A stretch of 6,205 nt of DNA from Phycisphaerae bacterium (lineage in GTDB: Bacteria > Planctomycetota > Phycisphaerae > Sedimentisphaerales > SG8-4), in the NCBI GenBank assembly GCA_030603035.1, contig JAUVYQ010000145.1, positions 1-6,205 on the forward strand, read 5' to 3'. Both the position numbers and the translations under genes were made by a program. The notes under the pieces are model-generated. The model made no database searches. It was not told where the DNA came from and worked only from the letters and a program-made list of their open reading frames with translations. Positions 1 to 5,829 of the stretch are shown piece by piece. How positions within the stretch are numbered: the first letter of the stretch is position 1; every line of letters starts with the position of its first letter.

Positions 1-851
1 ACGGTTGCCAGGTCCGTGTAGAGGTATCCGGGATATCCTCGCCGGCCCGGCACCTCTTTTCTCGCTGCGCTGATTTCCCGAAGCGCCTCGCAGTAGTTGG
101 TCATATCATTTAAGATTACCAGAACGTGCATATCCAGGTCGTACGCGAGGTACTCGGCGGCGGTGAGTGCGAATCTCGGTGTCGCAATTCGTTCGATGGC
201 GGGGTCGTTTGCGAGATTGACAAACATAACCGCGCGCTCAATAGCGCCGGTTTCGTGCAGGTCATCGATAAAGAATTGCGCCGCCTCAAAGGTGATTCCC
301 ATTGCTGCAAATACGACTGCAAATTCTTCGCCCTTACCCAGAACTGCTGCCTGGCGGGCAAGCTGCGCGGTTATGGCGTCGTGTGGCAGGCCTGCACCTG
401 AAAATATCGGCAGCTTCTGGCCTCGCACGAGCGGATTCAAGCCGTCGATTGTCGATATGCCCGTCTGGATAAATTCGTTCGGATAATTACGGGCGTAGGG
501 ATTGATTGGGCTGCCGTTAATGTCCCGCCGCTGCTGCGGAATTATAGGGGGGCCATCGTCTTTTGGAAGTCCGAGGCCGCTAAAGACCCTGCCCAAGATG
601 TCCGGCGAGACGGCCAACTCGAGAGGCCTGGCTAAAAACCGAATTGTGCTCTTATCGACATCGATGCCGCGAGTTCCCTCGAAGACCTGGACGAGCACTT
701 TATCGTTTTCGACCTGGAGGATTTGGCCGTGACGTATCGAGCCGTCGCTGAGCTCAATATCGACAATATGGCCGTATTTGGCTTCATCGACCATCTCGAC
801 CAGCATCAACGGGCCGGAAATATTCGCAACTGTTTGGTATTCTTTCAGCAT
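1..851 (-). CDS. atpB: V/A-type ATPase subunit B (partial, 3' end off the left edge)
   Basis: This is the non-catalytic nucleotide-binding subunit that alternates with A in the cytoplasmic V1 hexamer. The reading frame runs open from an ATG at 851-849 to the window edge, giving 283 codons; family members are usually about 430-470 residues, so roughly the last third is missing. Translation begins [19 protein letters not shown], the N-terminal beta-barrel. SGAGLPHD (residues 151-158) stands where catalytic subunits have a P-loop; the lack of GxxxxGK(T/S) is typical of [18 protein letters not shown] (245-261) and [15 protein letters not shown] (269-283) are strongly conserved B segments. Residue 265 is Lys in [11 protein letters not shown], where I recall Glu as usual. 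A GGAG motif six bases upstream supports the start. Subunit A lies 169 bases upstream on the same strand, a wide gap for this operon. Subunit identity is very secure. Confidence 0.97.
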   Translation of the reverse strand, partial: MLKEYQTVANISGPLMLVEMVDEAKYGHIVDIELSDGSIRHGQILQVENDKVLVQVFEGTRGIDVDKSTIRFLARPLELAVSPDILGRVFSGLGLPKDDGPPIIPQQRRDINGSPINPYARNYPNEFIQTGISTIDGLNPLVRGQKLPIFSGAGLPHDAITAQLARQAAVLGKGEEFAVVFAAMGITFEAAQFFIDDLHETGAIERAVMFVNLANDPAIERIATPRFALTAAEYLAYDLDMHVLVILNDMTNYCEALREISAARKEVPGRRGYPGYLYTDLAT

Positions 852-857
852 CTAAAA

Positions 858-861
858 CTCC
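858..861 (-). promoter_or_regulatory. Ribosome binding site of subunit B
   Basis: The minus strand reads CGGAGTTTTAG directly before the ATG at 851-849. GGAG is six bases from the start, an ordinary Shine-Dalgarno spacing, and it fixes the start of the B reading frame. Confidence 0.75.
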
Positions 862-964
862 GTTCCGTGTCTCGGATTTTATAATACGTTTTCGCTATTA
901 TTGAAATTTCAAAAACAAATGAAACTAACAATTACTCCAAACACTCGAATAAGGCATTTTTCAA

Positions 965-988
965 CACCCCCAAACAAGTTTGAGGGTG
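965..988. repeat. GC-rich palindrome in the A-B gap
   Basis: An 11-base arm CACCCCCAAAC (965-975) and its partner GTTTGAGGGTG (978-988) are complementary except at one position, which becomes a G-U pair in the minus-strand transcript. A realistic hairpin has ten pairs closing a CTTG loop. No T-run follows on either strand, so it is not a classical intrinsic terminator. It lies between two co-directional genes whose products are needed in equal amounts. It could be a dispersed palindromic repeat, an mRNA-stabilising processing hairpin, or both. The rest of the 169-base gap (852-1020) is AT-rich with no gene; it also holds the palindrome TTGAAATTTCAA at 901-912. Confidence 0.6.
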
Positions 989-1020
989 CCACCCAAGTTT
1001 CATTAGTAATTCAAAGGTCA

Positions 1021-2799
1021 TTAAGCCGCCACTGAAGACCGTAGTTGTTTCATCTGCTCGTCGATTGTTTGCCGAATTGCGGCGATTTTGGTTATCTCGC
1101 TTTGCGGGATATATTTTGCCCTTGCGATTTCTTCGCGCACAGCCAATTTGAATATTTGGGCGGTTTCAACTTCGGCCTCAATGGCCGCAAGAGCCTGCCT
1201 GTGGAAGTGCAGGACGGTCTTTAACATTTCGTACTGCTTGGCCATCGATGTGTGGGTATCGACCTCGTGGTAAGCATTCTGGTGCAGGAAGTCTTCGCGA
1301 ATCGACCTGGCCGTCTCAAGCGCCAACCTGTCTGCCGGCGATAAGGCCTCAGTTCCCACCAGCCGAACAATCTCAAGAAGCTCCGCTTCCTGCTCTAACA
1401 GTCCCATTGCCTTGACGGTCAATTCCTCCATTTCCCTGCCCTGGTCTTTATCTTCGAAGGCGTGTTTCAAGGATTCCTTATAGAAGGAATAGGATGTGAG
1501 CCAATCAATGGCGGGAAAGTGCCTCTGGTAAGCAAGCCTTCCCACGAGTGACCAGAACACCTTGACGACGTGCAGTGTTGCCTGGACAACCGAATCCGAC
1601 AAATCACCGCCCGGCGGGCTTACCGCACCTATAATCGATAAAGCTCCCTCACGCTGCGGGCTGCCGATACACTGCACTCGGCCTGCCCTTTCATAGAACG
1701 CAGCAATCCGGGCGGCCAAGTATGCAGGATAACCCTCCTCGGCGGGCATCTCCTCGAGACGAGTCGATATCTCCCGCATCGCTTCAGCCCATCGGCTGGT
1801 GCTGTCGGCCATCAAGGCCACGGTGAAACCCATATCCCGGAAATACTCGGCTATGGTAATACCGGTATAGACCGAGGCATCTCTGGCGGCTACGGGCATA
1901 TTCGAGGTGTTTGCAATCAGTACCGAGCGCTTCATCAGCGGCTCGCCGGAATGCGGGTCTTTCAATTCCGGGAACTCGGTTAAAACGTCCGTCATTTCAT
2001 TGCCTCGTTCGCCACAGCCGACATAAACAACAATGTCGGCATCAATCCATTTGGCTAACTGATGCTGAATGACCGTTTTACCGGAGCCAAACGGTCCCGG
2101 CACACAAGCCGTCCCGCCCTTGGTGATTGGGAAGAATGTGTCGATAACCCGCTGACCGGTAACGAGGATTTTGTTTGGTACAAGGCGACCCTTTACCTGC
2201 CTGGCGTTACGAACAGGGCATTTCTGCATCAGTTTTATTTCACTTTTCCGGCCGTCTTCAGCAGCCACAATCGCCACTGTTTCATCAACGGTGTAGTCAC
2301 CTTCTCGTATTTTCTCTATCTTTCCTTTTACACCGGCCGGGACCATAATCCTGTGATTAACGAGTGAGCTTTCCCGGACTTCGCCTATTATGTCGCCCGG
2401 GCCAACCTCTGCTCCGCTTTCAACGGTGGGTTTGAAGTGCCATTTCTTTTCCCTATTCAGGCCCGGCATCGCACTGCCTCTGCTCATAAATTCGCCTTCG
2501 GCCTCTGCCAGCAATGGCAAGGGCCTCTGGATGCCGTCGTAAATACTTTCAATCAGTCCCGGCCCTAATTCGACCGACAGCGGCGCTTCTGTATCAACCA
2601 CAGGTTCGCCTGGGCCCAGACCTGTGGTCTCTTCATAGACCTGAATCGAGGCCAAATCGCCGTGCAATTCCACGATTTCGCCTATGATGTTCAATTTGCC
2701 GACGCGAACAACGTCATACATTCGCGCACCGGTCATACCTTCAGCTACAACAACAGGCCCTGCAACTTTGACTATCCTGCCGGTTTTTGTCTCATCCAT
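1021..2799 (-). CDS. atpA: V/A-type ATPase catalytic subunit A
   Basis: This is the catalytic ATP-hydrolysing or synthesising subunit of the V1 head, 592 residues, the normal family length. The N-terminal barrel starts MDETKTGRIVKVAGPVVVAEG. It is followed by the A-specific 'bulge' (non-homologous) region at about residues 110-195. The P-loop GPFGSGKT is at 235-242, GCGERGNEM with the catalytic Glu at 261-269, Walker B VALMADSTSRWAEAMREIS at 327-345, and GSPQREGALSIIGAVSPPGGD at 379-399. A helical C-terminal domain follows and the stop is TAA. All catalytic motifs are intact, so the enzyme should be active. I chose the ATG at 2799-2797 because homologues start close to this point and an AAGG motif lies eight bases upstream. 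An in-frame TTG at 2835 would add twelve residues (MIFSFYFDKVLT) read from A-rich repeat DNA and has no ribosome binding site. F lies upstream and B downstream. The sequence does not show whether it pumps protons or sodium. Confidence 0.98.
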   Translation of the reverse strand: MDETKTGRIVKVAGPVVVAEGMTGARMYDVVRVGKLNIIGEIVELHGDLASIQVYEETTGLGPGEPVVDTEAPLSVELGPGLIESIYDGIQRPLPLLAEAEGEFMSRGSAMPGLNREKKWHFKPTVESGAEVGPGDIIGEVRESSLVNHRIMVPAGVKGKIEKIREGDYTVDETVAIVAAEDGRKSEIKLMQKCPVRNARQVKGRLVPNKILVTGQRVIDTFFPITKGGTACVPGPFGSGKTVIQHQLAKWIDADIVVYVGCGERGNEMTDVLTEFPELKDPHSGEPLMKRSVLIANTSNMPVAARDASVYTGITIAEYFRDMGFTVALMADSTSRWAEAMREISTRLEEMPAEEGYPAYLAARIAAFYERAGRVQCIGSPQREGALSIIGAVSPPGGDLSDSVVQATLHVVKVFWSLVGRLAYQRHFPAIDWLTSYSFYKESLKHAFEDKDQGREMEELTVKAMGLLEQEAELLEIVRLVGTEALSPADRLALETARSIREDFLHQNAYHEVDTHTSMAKQYEMLKTVLHFHRQALAAIEAEVETAQIFKLAVREEIARAKYIPQSEITKIAAIRQTIDEQMKQLRSSVAA

Positions 2800-2807
2800 G
2801 GTCAAAA

Positions 2808-2811
2808 CCTT
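2808..2811 (-). promoter_or_regulatory. Ribosome binding site of subunit A
   Basis: The minus strand reads AAGGTTTTGACC before the ATG at 2799-2797. AAGG is eight bases from the start. It is a modest match, but it favours this ATG over the in-frame TTG at 2835, which has only A/T-rich repeat upstream. Confidence 0.5.
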
Positions 2812-2826
2812 ATCAAAGTAAAAGCT

Positions 2827-2880
2827 AAAAATCAAATATCAAAAATCAAATATCAAAATTACAAATCAAAATTCAAAAAC
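2827..2880. repeat. A-rich tandem repeat array in the F-A gap
   Basis: Two exact 14-bp copies of AAAAATCAAATATC lie head to tail at 2827-2840 and 2841-2854. They are followed by decaying versions of the same word: AAAATTACAAATC (2855-2867), AAAATTC (2868-2874) and AAAAAC (2875-2880). On the minus (transcribed) strand this is a run of TTTTGAT-like words. It occupies the central part of the 143-base gap between F and A, and ends shortly before the ribosome binding site of A. The rest of the gap (2881-2942) is also AT-rich and holds no gene. The pattern resembles slippage-prone intergenic filler rather than a protein-binding site. Confidence 0.75.
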
Positions 2881-2942
2881 ATTGAGGTATTTTGCATTGT
2901 TATATGTCATTTTGATTCTTTTTTGCTTTTCCGTTCCGTATC

Positions 2943-3266
2943 CTAATTATTTTGCAAAATATTTATACCCGTAGCCATTTTAAGCACTTTTCCGAGGGCC
3001 TGCGTTGCAAAGCCCTCGGATTCGGTAGTAAACGGCACAACCACAATACAAGGGGTCGGCGTATTCTGATACGCTGAAAAAACTTCGTCAACCGCCGGAG
3101 CTATATTTTCGGCAACCACGACAAGCGCATATTTTCCAGCGATTATTTTCTCGGCACTTTCGGTAATATCCCCGGCTGTCCGGCCTACCGGATACGTATC
3201 TACTCCGAGTGCCGAAAACGGCATTACAAAATCAGTATCACCTAAAACTGCGATTTTACCTTCCAT
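2943..3266 (-). CDS. atpF: V/A-type ATPase subunit F
   Basis: A small central-stalk subunit, 107 residues, the usual length for F (about 100-110). In the family it is a CheY-like alpha/beta fold that binds the D subunit in the rotor and can modulate ATPase activity. The sequence opens MEGKIAVLGDTDFVMPFSALGVD, the typical 'I-A-V-I-G-D ... F-x-L-x-G' start. KYALVVVAENIAP (about 45-57) and PCIVVVPF (about 72-79) are the following beta-strands. The C-terminus ALGKVLKMATGINIL matches the conserved terminal helix (L-V-x-x-A-x-G-x-x-I). The ATG at 3266-3264 has a good GAGG eight bases upstream; the stop is TAG. Position just before A is the archaeal/Thermus order. Immediately upstream is a repeat-rich gap, so F may have lost tight translational coupling to the gene before it. 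Similarity is moderate, but length, fold pattern and context together make the call firm. Confidence 0.93.
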   Translation of the reverse strand: MEGKIAVLGDTDFVMPFSALGVDTYPVGRTAGDITESAEKIIAGKYALVVVAENIAPAVDEVFSAYQNTPTPCIVVVPFTTESEGFATQALGKVLKMATGINILQNN

Positions 3267-3274
3267 TTTTCGTA

Positions 3275-3278
3275 CCTC
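3275..3278 (-). promoter_or_regulatory. Ribosome binding site of subunit F
   Basis: The minus strand reads CTGAGGTACGAAAA before the ATG at 3266-3264, with GAGG eight bases from the start. It sits at the very edge of the inverted-repeat element that fills the gap upstream. Folding of that element could therefore influence access of ribosomes to F, although the core stem lies about thirty bases further upstream. Confidence 0.65.
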
Positions 3279-3394
3279 AGTGAGCTAAAGTGTGAAGTGC
3301 CTAAAGTGCCTAAAGTTATTCACCGCCAGCGGACTATATCTTACTAACTTTAGCTCACTTTAGTTCATTTTAGTTCACTTTAGTCACGCTTCAC
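3278..3394. repeat. Composite inverted repeat made of short tandem repeats
   Basis: The gap between the kelch gene and F is almost filled by this element. The left arm carries two 9-bp copies of TGCCTAAAG (3298-3306, 3307-3315), preceded by GAGCTAAAGTGTGAAG. The right arm carries 10-bp tandem copies TAGCTCACTT, TAGTTCATTT and TAGTTCACTT (3351-3380) plus a further TAG. The arms are mutually complementary: CTAAAGTTA (3310-3318) pairs perfectly with TAACTTTAG (3345-3353), then CTAAAGTG (3301-3308) with CACTTTAG (3356-3363), and GTGAAG (3292-3297) with CTTCAC (3389-3394). The 26-base centre holds the small palindrome CCGCCAGCGG (3323-3332). No reading frame and no transposase are present. It looks like a non-autonomous palindromic element. 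In the transcript it would form a long imperfect hairpin just after the kelch stop codon. Confidence 0.75.
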
Positions 3395-3402
3395 AAAATA
3401 CG

Positions 3403-4728
3403 CTATTCAGTAGCTCCGTGCTTGCGCAAGAGTTCAACGATTTCTTTATGGCCATTTTTTTTCGCCAGCGACAAAGCGTTCTGGCTCCGATTGTTCTGGG
3501 CGTTAACGTCGGCGTCGATTGAAATCAGTGATGGGGCTTGAGCGTCTTTACCGCCGGCTGCAGCCGGTTTTGCTGAATTGTTTGGTTCTCGGGGCTTAGT
3601 GAGTTCAGCGTTTGCAGGTTTGGCATTGGGGTCGAAAGAATATAAACTTTTGAAATATCGGCCAAAGGAAAAGCCTCCAGAGAAGTAAATCTTTCCATTA
3701 TGTTTAGCCAAGCCGGCAGCTCTGGCGGCATAAGGGGCGTCCGGACCAACCGTCCAGGTATTATCGGCTATATCATATATTTCCATCCTGGGAGTATGGT
3801 TGTTGATAGATTCGGTTGCCCCGGATATGACGTAGAGGCGGCCGTTTAGCTCTTCAACCTCCTTATAGCAACGTGCCGTCGGTATATCTGCTCTGCGAGT
3901 CCAAATATTATTAGCTGGTTCATATTGGTCGACTCTGTTTCTTGGGAACAGGCGCGCTCCGTAACCTTTCATAGTATCAGTGCCACTTACGAGGTAAACT
4001 CTGCCGTTATATGCACAGCCGAAGTCGCCAAGACATCTGGGTTCCGGCATTTTGCTTTTGATTTGCCAGGTATCGGTAACGGGGTCGTAAACTTCCACGG
4101 TGGCTGTGATTTCGCTGCCCGGATTAGTTATGCCGCCGAAGATGTAAATCTTCCCATCGACGACTGCTGAGGCCATATCTTCCCTTGCTGTGGGCATATT
4201 TGCCTTTCGTGTCCAGGTGTCGGCGGCAGGGTCGTATTCAAAAGTCGTGTCGTATTTCAAAGGAATAGTGCTATCGTAACCGCCGATTAGATATAGCCTG
4301 TCATTAACTGCTCTCAGGATGGGGCTCTGCATTGCTATTGGTGCCGGTGCTTTGGTTGTCCAGGTGTTGTTAGTTATGTTGTATGCGTAAACAGTGCGCT
4401 TATGGGTGCGGGGGGCACTTTGGCCACAGACGACGTACAAGATTCCATTTAGTGCTTCAAAACCATGCTGCTCCCTTGGTTGCGGCATATCTGCCAATCG
4501 TGTCCATAGGCCGGGACGACTTGTTGTCGTACTTTTGGCAGACAATACAGAACGGCTGTATTTGTCCTTTGCTCTGTCGTCAGCACCATTTGATATGTAC
4601 AATCTGACCTGGTCGTCGATATCACCGTCGGCCGCAGCATCGTGGAGTGACTTAGTTGGTTTCTTCTCACATCCGACGACGATAAACATTAACGCCAAAA
4701 CCACACAGAATAGTTTTATCAGTTTCAT
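3403..4728 (-). CDS. Exported lipoprotein with a six-repeat kelch propeller flanked by ankyrin-like segments
   Basis: Not a known ATPase subunit. From the ATG at 4728 the protein is 441 residues. Residues 1-20 form a lipoprotein signal: MKLIK, a hydrophobic stretch, then lipobox VVGC with the lipidated Cys at 20; Glu at +2 suggests no inner-membrane retention. Residues 26-63 (SLHDAAADGDIDDQVRLYISNGAD...) resemble an ankyrin repeat. Six kelch repeats follow, each running from a Trp to a G-G-like pair: W75, W123, W172, W221, W276 and W325, with YDP-type turns between them (for example YDPVTDTW). The last strand YSFDP lacks its own Trp, so the N-terminal W75 may close the ring. A Pro/Ala-rich linker (about 370-400) leads to a second ankyrin-like piece, ADVNAQNN...GHKEIVELLRKHGA (406-439). 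An in-frame ATG at 4788 overlaps the stop of C (TAATG) but would put twenty polar residues before the signal. GGGAA seven bases upstream supports 4728. Function is unknown; a surface or periplasmic binding protein is plausible. Confidence 0.88.
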   Translation of the reverse strand: MKLIKLFCVVLALMFIVVGCEKKPTKSLHDAAADGDIDDQVRLYISNGADDRAKDKYSRSVLSAKSTTTSRPGLWTRLADMPQPREQHGFEALNGILYVVCGQSAPRTHKRTVYAYNITNNTWTTKAPAPIAMQSPILRAVNDRLYLIGGYDSTIPLKYDTTFEYDPAADTWTRKANMPTAREDMASAVVDGKIYIFGGITNPGSEITATVEVYDPVTDTWQIKSKMPEPRCLGDFGCAYNGRVYLVSGTDTMKGYGARLFPRNRVDQYEPANNIWTRRADIPTARCYKEVEELNGRLYVISGATESINNHTPRMEIYDIADNTWTVGPDAPYAARAAGLAKHNGKIYFSGGFSFGRYFKSLYSFDPNAKPANAELTKPREPNNSAKPAAAGGKDAQAPSLISIDADVNAQNNRSQNALSLAKKNGHKEIVELLRKHGATE

Positions 4729-4787
4729 TATTAGATTCCCGTCCGCTCCCTTATGGTCGCGGCTCTGTTGGCTGCGTTTCATCTTCA

Positions 4788-5822
4788 TTAGCCCAGACGG
4801 TCCAAAATAAGCTGCGTAGCGAGATTATTCTTTTTGGCTGTCAATATTAATCTGATGGTGCGGATTTCGTTTTCCTTCATTAACAAATAGGCGATAATCG
4901 GCTGCGGGCCGGCGGTAATCTGAATCGTTGACTTTAGAAATCCGGTCAGGAACTCGGCGCACTGCTGCTCGGCCCTTAAAAAGGATTTGTCCGACATTAA
5001 ATAGTTGGCGCCTGTTTCAACAACTCTGTGGTAGGGCGTTACAAAAAATAACGGCCCAAGCGTTTCATAGCCGATATCAAGTCTGTGCTCGAATCGTTCC
5101 AGCTCAATAAATCCGCCTTTCAAAAGAACATTTGTCTCTTCTGATTCGGTGAATTTGAGGCGAAGCATCGTGCGAATGTTCGTTAAATCAATCTGGATTC
5201 TGAAAAGTCCGAGCAGAAAGACGCTCTTTAACTCTCGTGCTTTTTTCAGATTATATTCGGCCTGGAGCCGATCGATTGCGTAATCAATCCGGCGTATATC
5301 TTTGTTTTGATAGTAGGCCAGAACCGCCTGCTCTACCGCCTCGGCCATATAATCAGGAAACAGGGCGTAATTTTCCTCCTCAAAGACTTGCTCAAACTGC
5401 TCGGGCGGGAAATTGCCATCATTGCTGTAATCGGTCCCTAATGGTTTCTCCGTCAATGTTCGCCTGACTGCCAGCCGCAGATTTGCAAAATCATCGCGCG
5501 ATTTGAACAGTTCTACAATCGGCTTGTCAATCATTAGCTCGGCAAATAGTTCCCGCACCGCTGACCTTCGGAGCTGCAAAATATTTTCCATTTCCGCGAA
5601 GGTTCTGCTTGTCTGCGGCAGGGCATATTCGGTGGCCGATAACAGGTCAGCGGCCTGGGCGAAATTTTCCGCGTTGGCCATATCGAGGAGAGTTGCCGGG
5701 CTTAGCATCTGCATCTCGAGCGCCCGTACCTGAGCAGTCTCGAACGTATATCGCCAGTCGTCGCCGCCGATGGGCGGATAGGTGTAAAAGTCGAGAACAG
5801 TTTGTTCGGCAAGCTCAGCCAT
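4788..5822 (-). CDS. atpC: V/A-type ATPase subunit C (AC39/d family)
   Basis: Subunit C is the funnel-shaped socket that seats the D/F central shaft on the membrane K-ring; it corresponds to eukaryotic subunit d (AC39). The protein is 344 residues from the ATG at 5822, a usual family length, and almost entirely helical. WRYTFETAQVRALEMQML near the N-terminus fits the family's 'Y-x-x-A-R-V-R-A-L-E-x-x-L' opening. YLLMKENEIRTIRLIL (about 312-327) followed by KKNNL is the conserved C-terminal signature (archaeal form roughly Y-I-x-x-K-x-x-E-x-x-x-L-R-x-I). The start is uncertain: ATG 5822 lies 7 bases after the stop of E, whereas an in-frame TTG at 5840 would overlap E by 11 bases and add MRIKEQ. 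Neither has a strong Shine-Dalgarno motif, so coupling to E translation is likely. The TAA stop overlaps by one base an in-frame upstream ATG of the kelch gene. Confidence 0.95.
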   Translation of the reverse strand: MAELAEQTVLDFYTYPPIGGDDWRYTFETAQVRALEMQMLSPATLLDMANAENFAQAADLLSATEYALPQTSRTFAEMENILQLRRSAVRELFAELMIDKPIVELFKSRDDFANLRLAVRRTLTEKPLGTDYSNDGNFPPEQFEQVFEEENYALFPDYMAEAVEQAVLAYYQNKDIRRIDYAIDRLQAEYNLKKARELKSVFLLGLFRIQIDLTNIRTMLRLKFTESEETNVLLKGGFIELERFEHRLDIGYETLGPLFFVTPYHRVVETGANYLMSDKSFLRAEQQCAEFLTGFLKSTIQITAGPQPIIAYLLMKENEIRTIRLILTAKKNNLATQLILDRLG

Positions 5823-5829
5823 TTGTTCT

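Noticed and set aside
97..486. Plus-strand open frame of 129 codons
   Set aside because: It lies wholly antisense to conserved subunit B sequence, has low-complexity Ser/Ala-rich composition and resembles no family I know.
965..988. Rho-independent terminator
   Set aside because: The stem is good, but neither strand has a T-run after it, and it lies between two genes that must be expressed together.
2800..2835. In-frame TTG start for subunit A at 2835, adding twelve residues
   Set aside because: The added residues come from the A-rich repeat, there is no ribosome binding site before the TTG, and family members start near MDETKTGRIVKVAGP. The ATG at 2799 has AAGG eight bases upstream.
860..2939. 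Shared 9-mer CCGTTCCGT at 860-868 and 2931-2939, upstream of B and downstream of F
   Set aside because: It is short, the flanks differ, and the two sites have different positions relative to genes; chance is sufficient.
3278..3394. CRISPR-like array from the regularly spaced CTTTAG/CTAAAG words
   Set aside because: The units are 9-10 bp and directly adjacent with no unique spacers, and they occur in opposite orientations in the two arms.
4729..4788. Upstream ATG of the kelch gene at 4788 overlapping the C stop (TAATG)
   Set aside because: It would place twenty mostly polar residues before a complete lipoprotein signal peptide that starts naturally at MKLIK. Overlap-type coupling remains possible, but the export signal favours 4728.
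4394..4810. Plus-strand open frame of 138 codons antisense to the kelch gene
   Set aside because: It is antisense to a gene with clear signal peptide and repeat structure, and shows no domain or ribosome binding site of its own.
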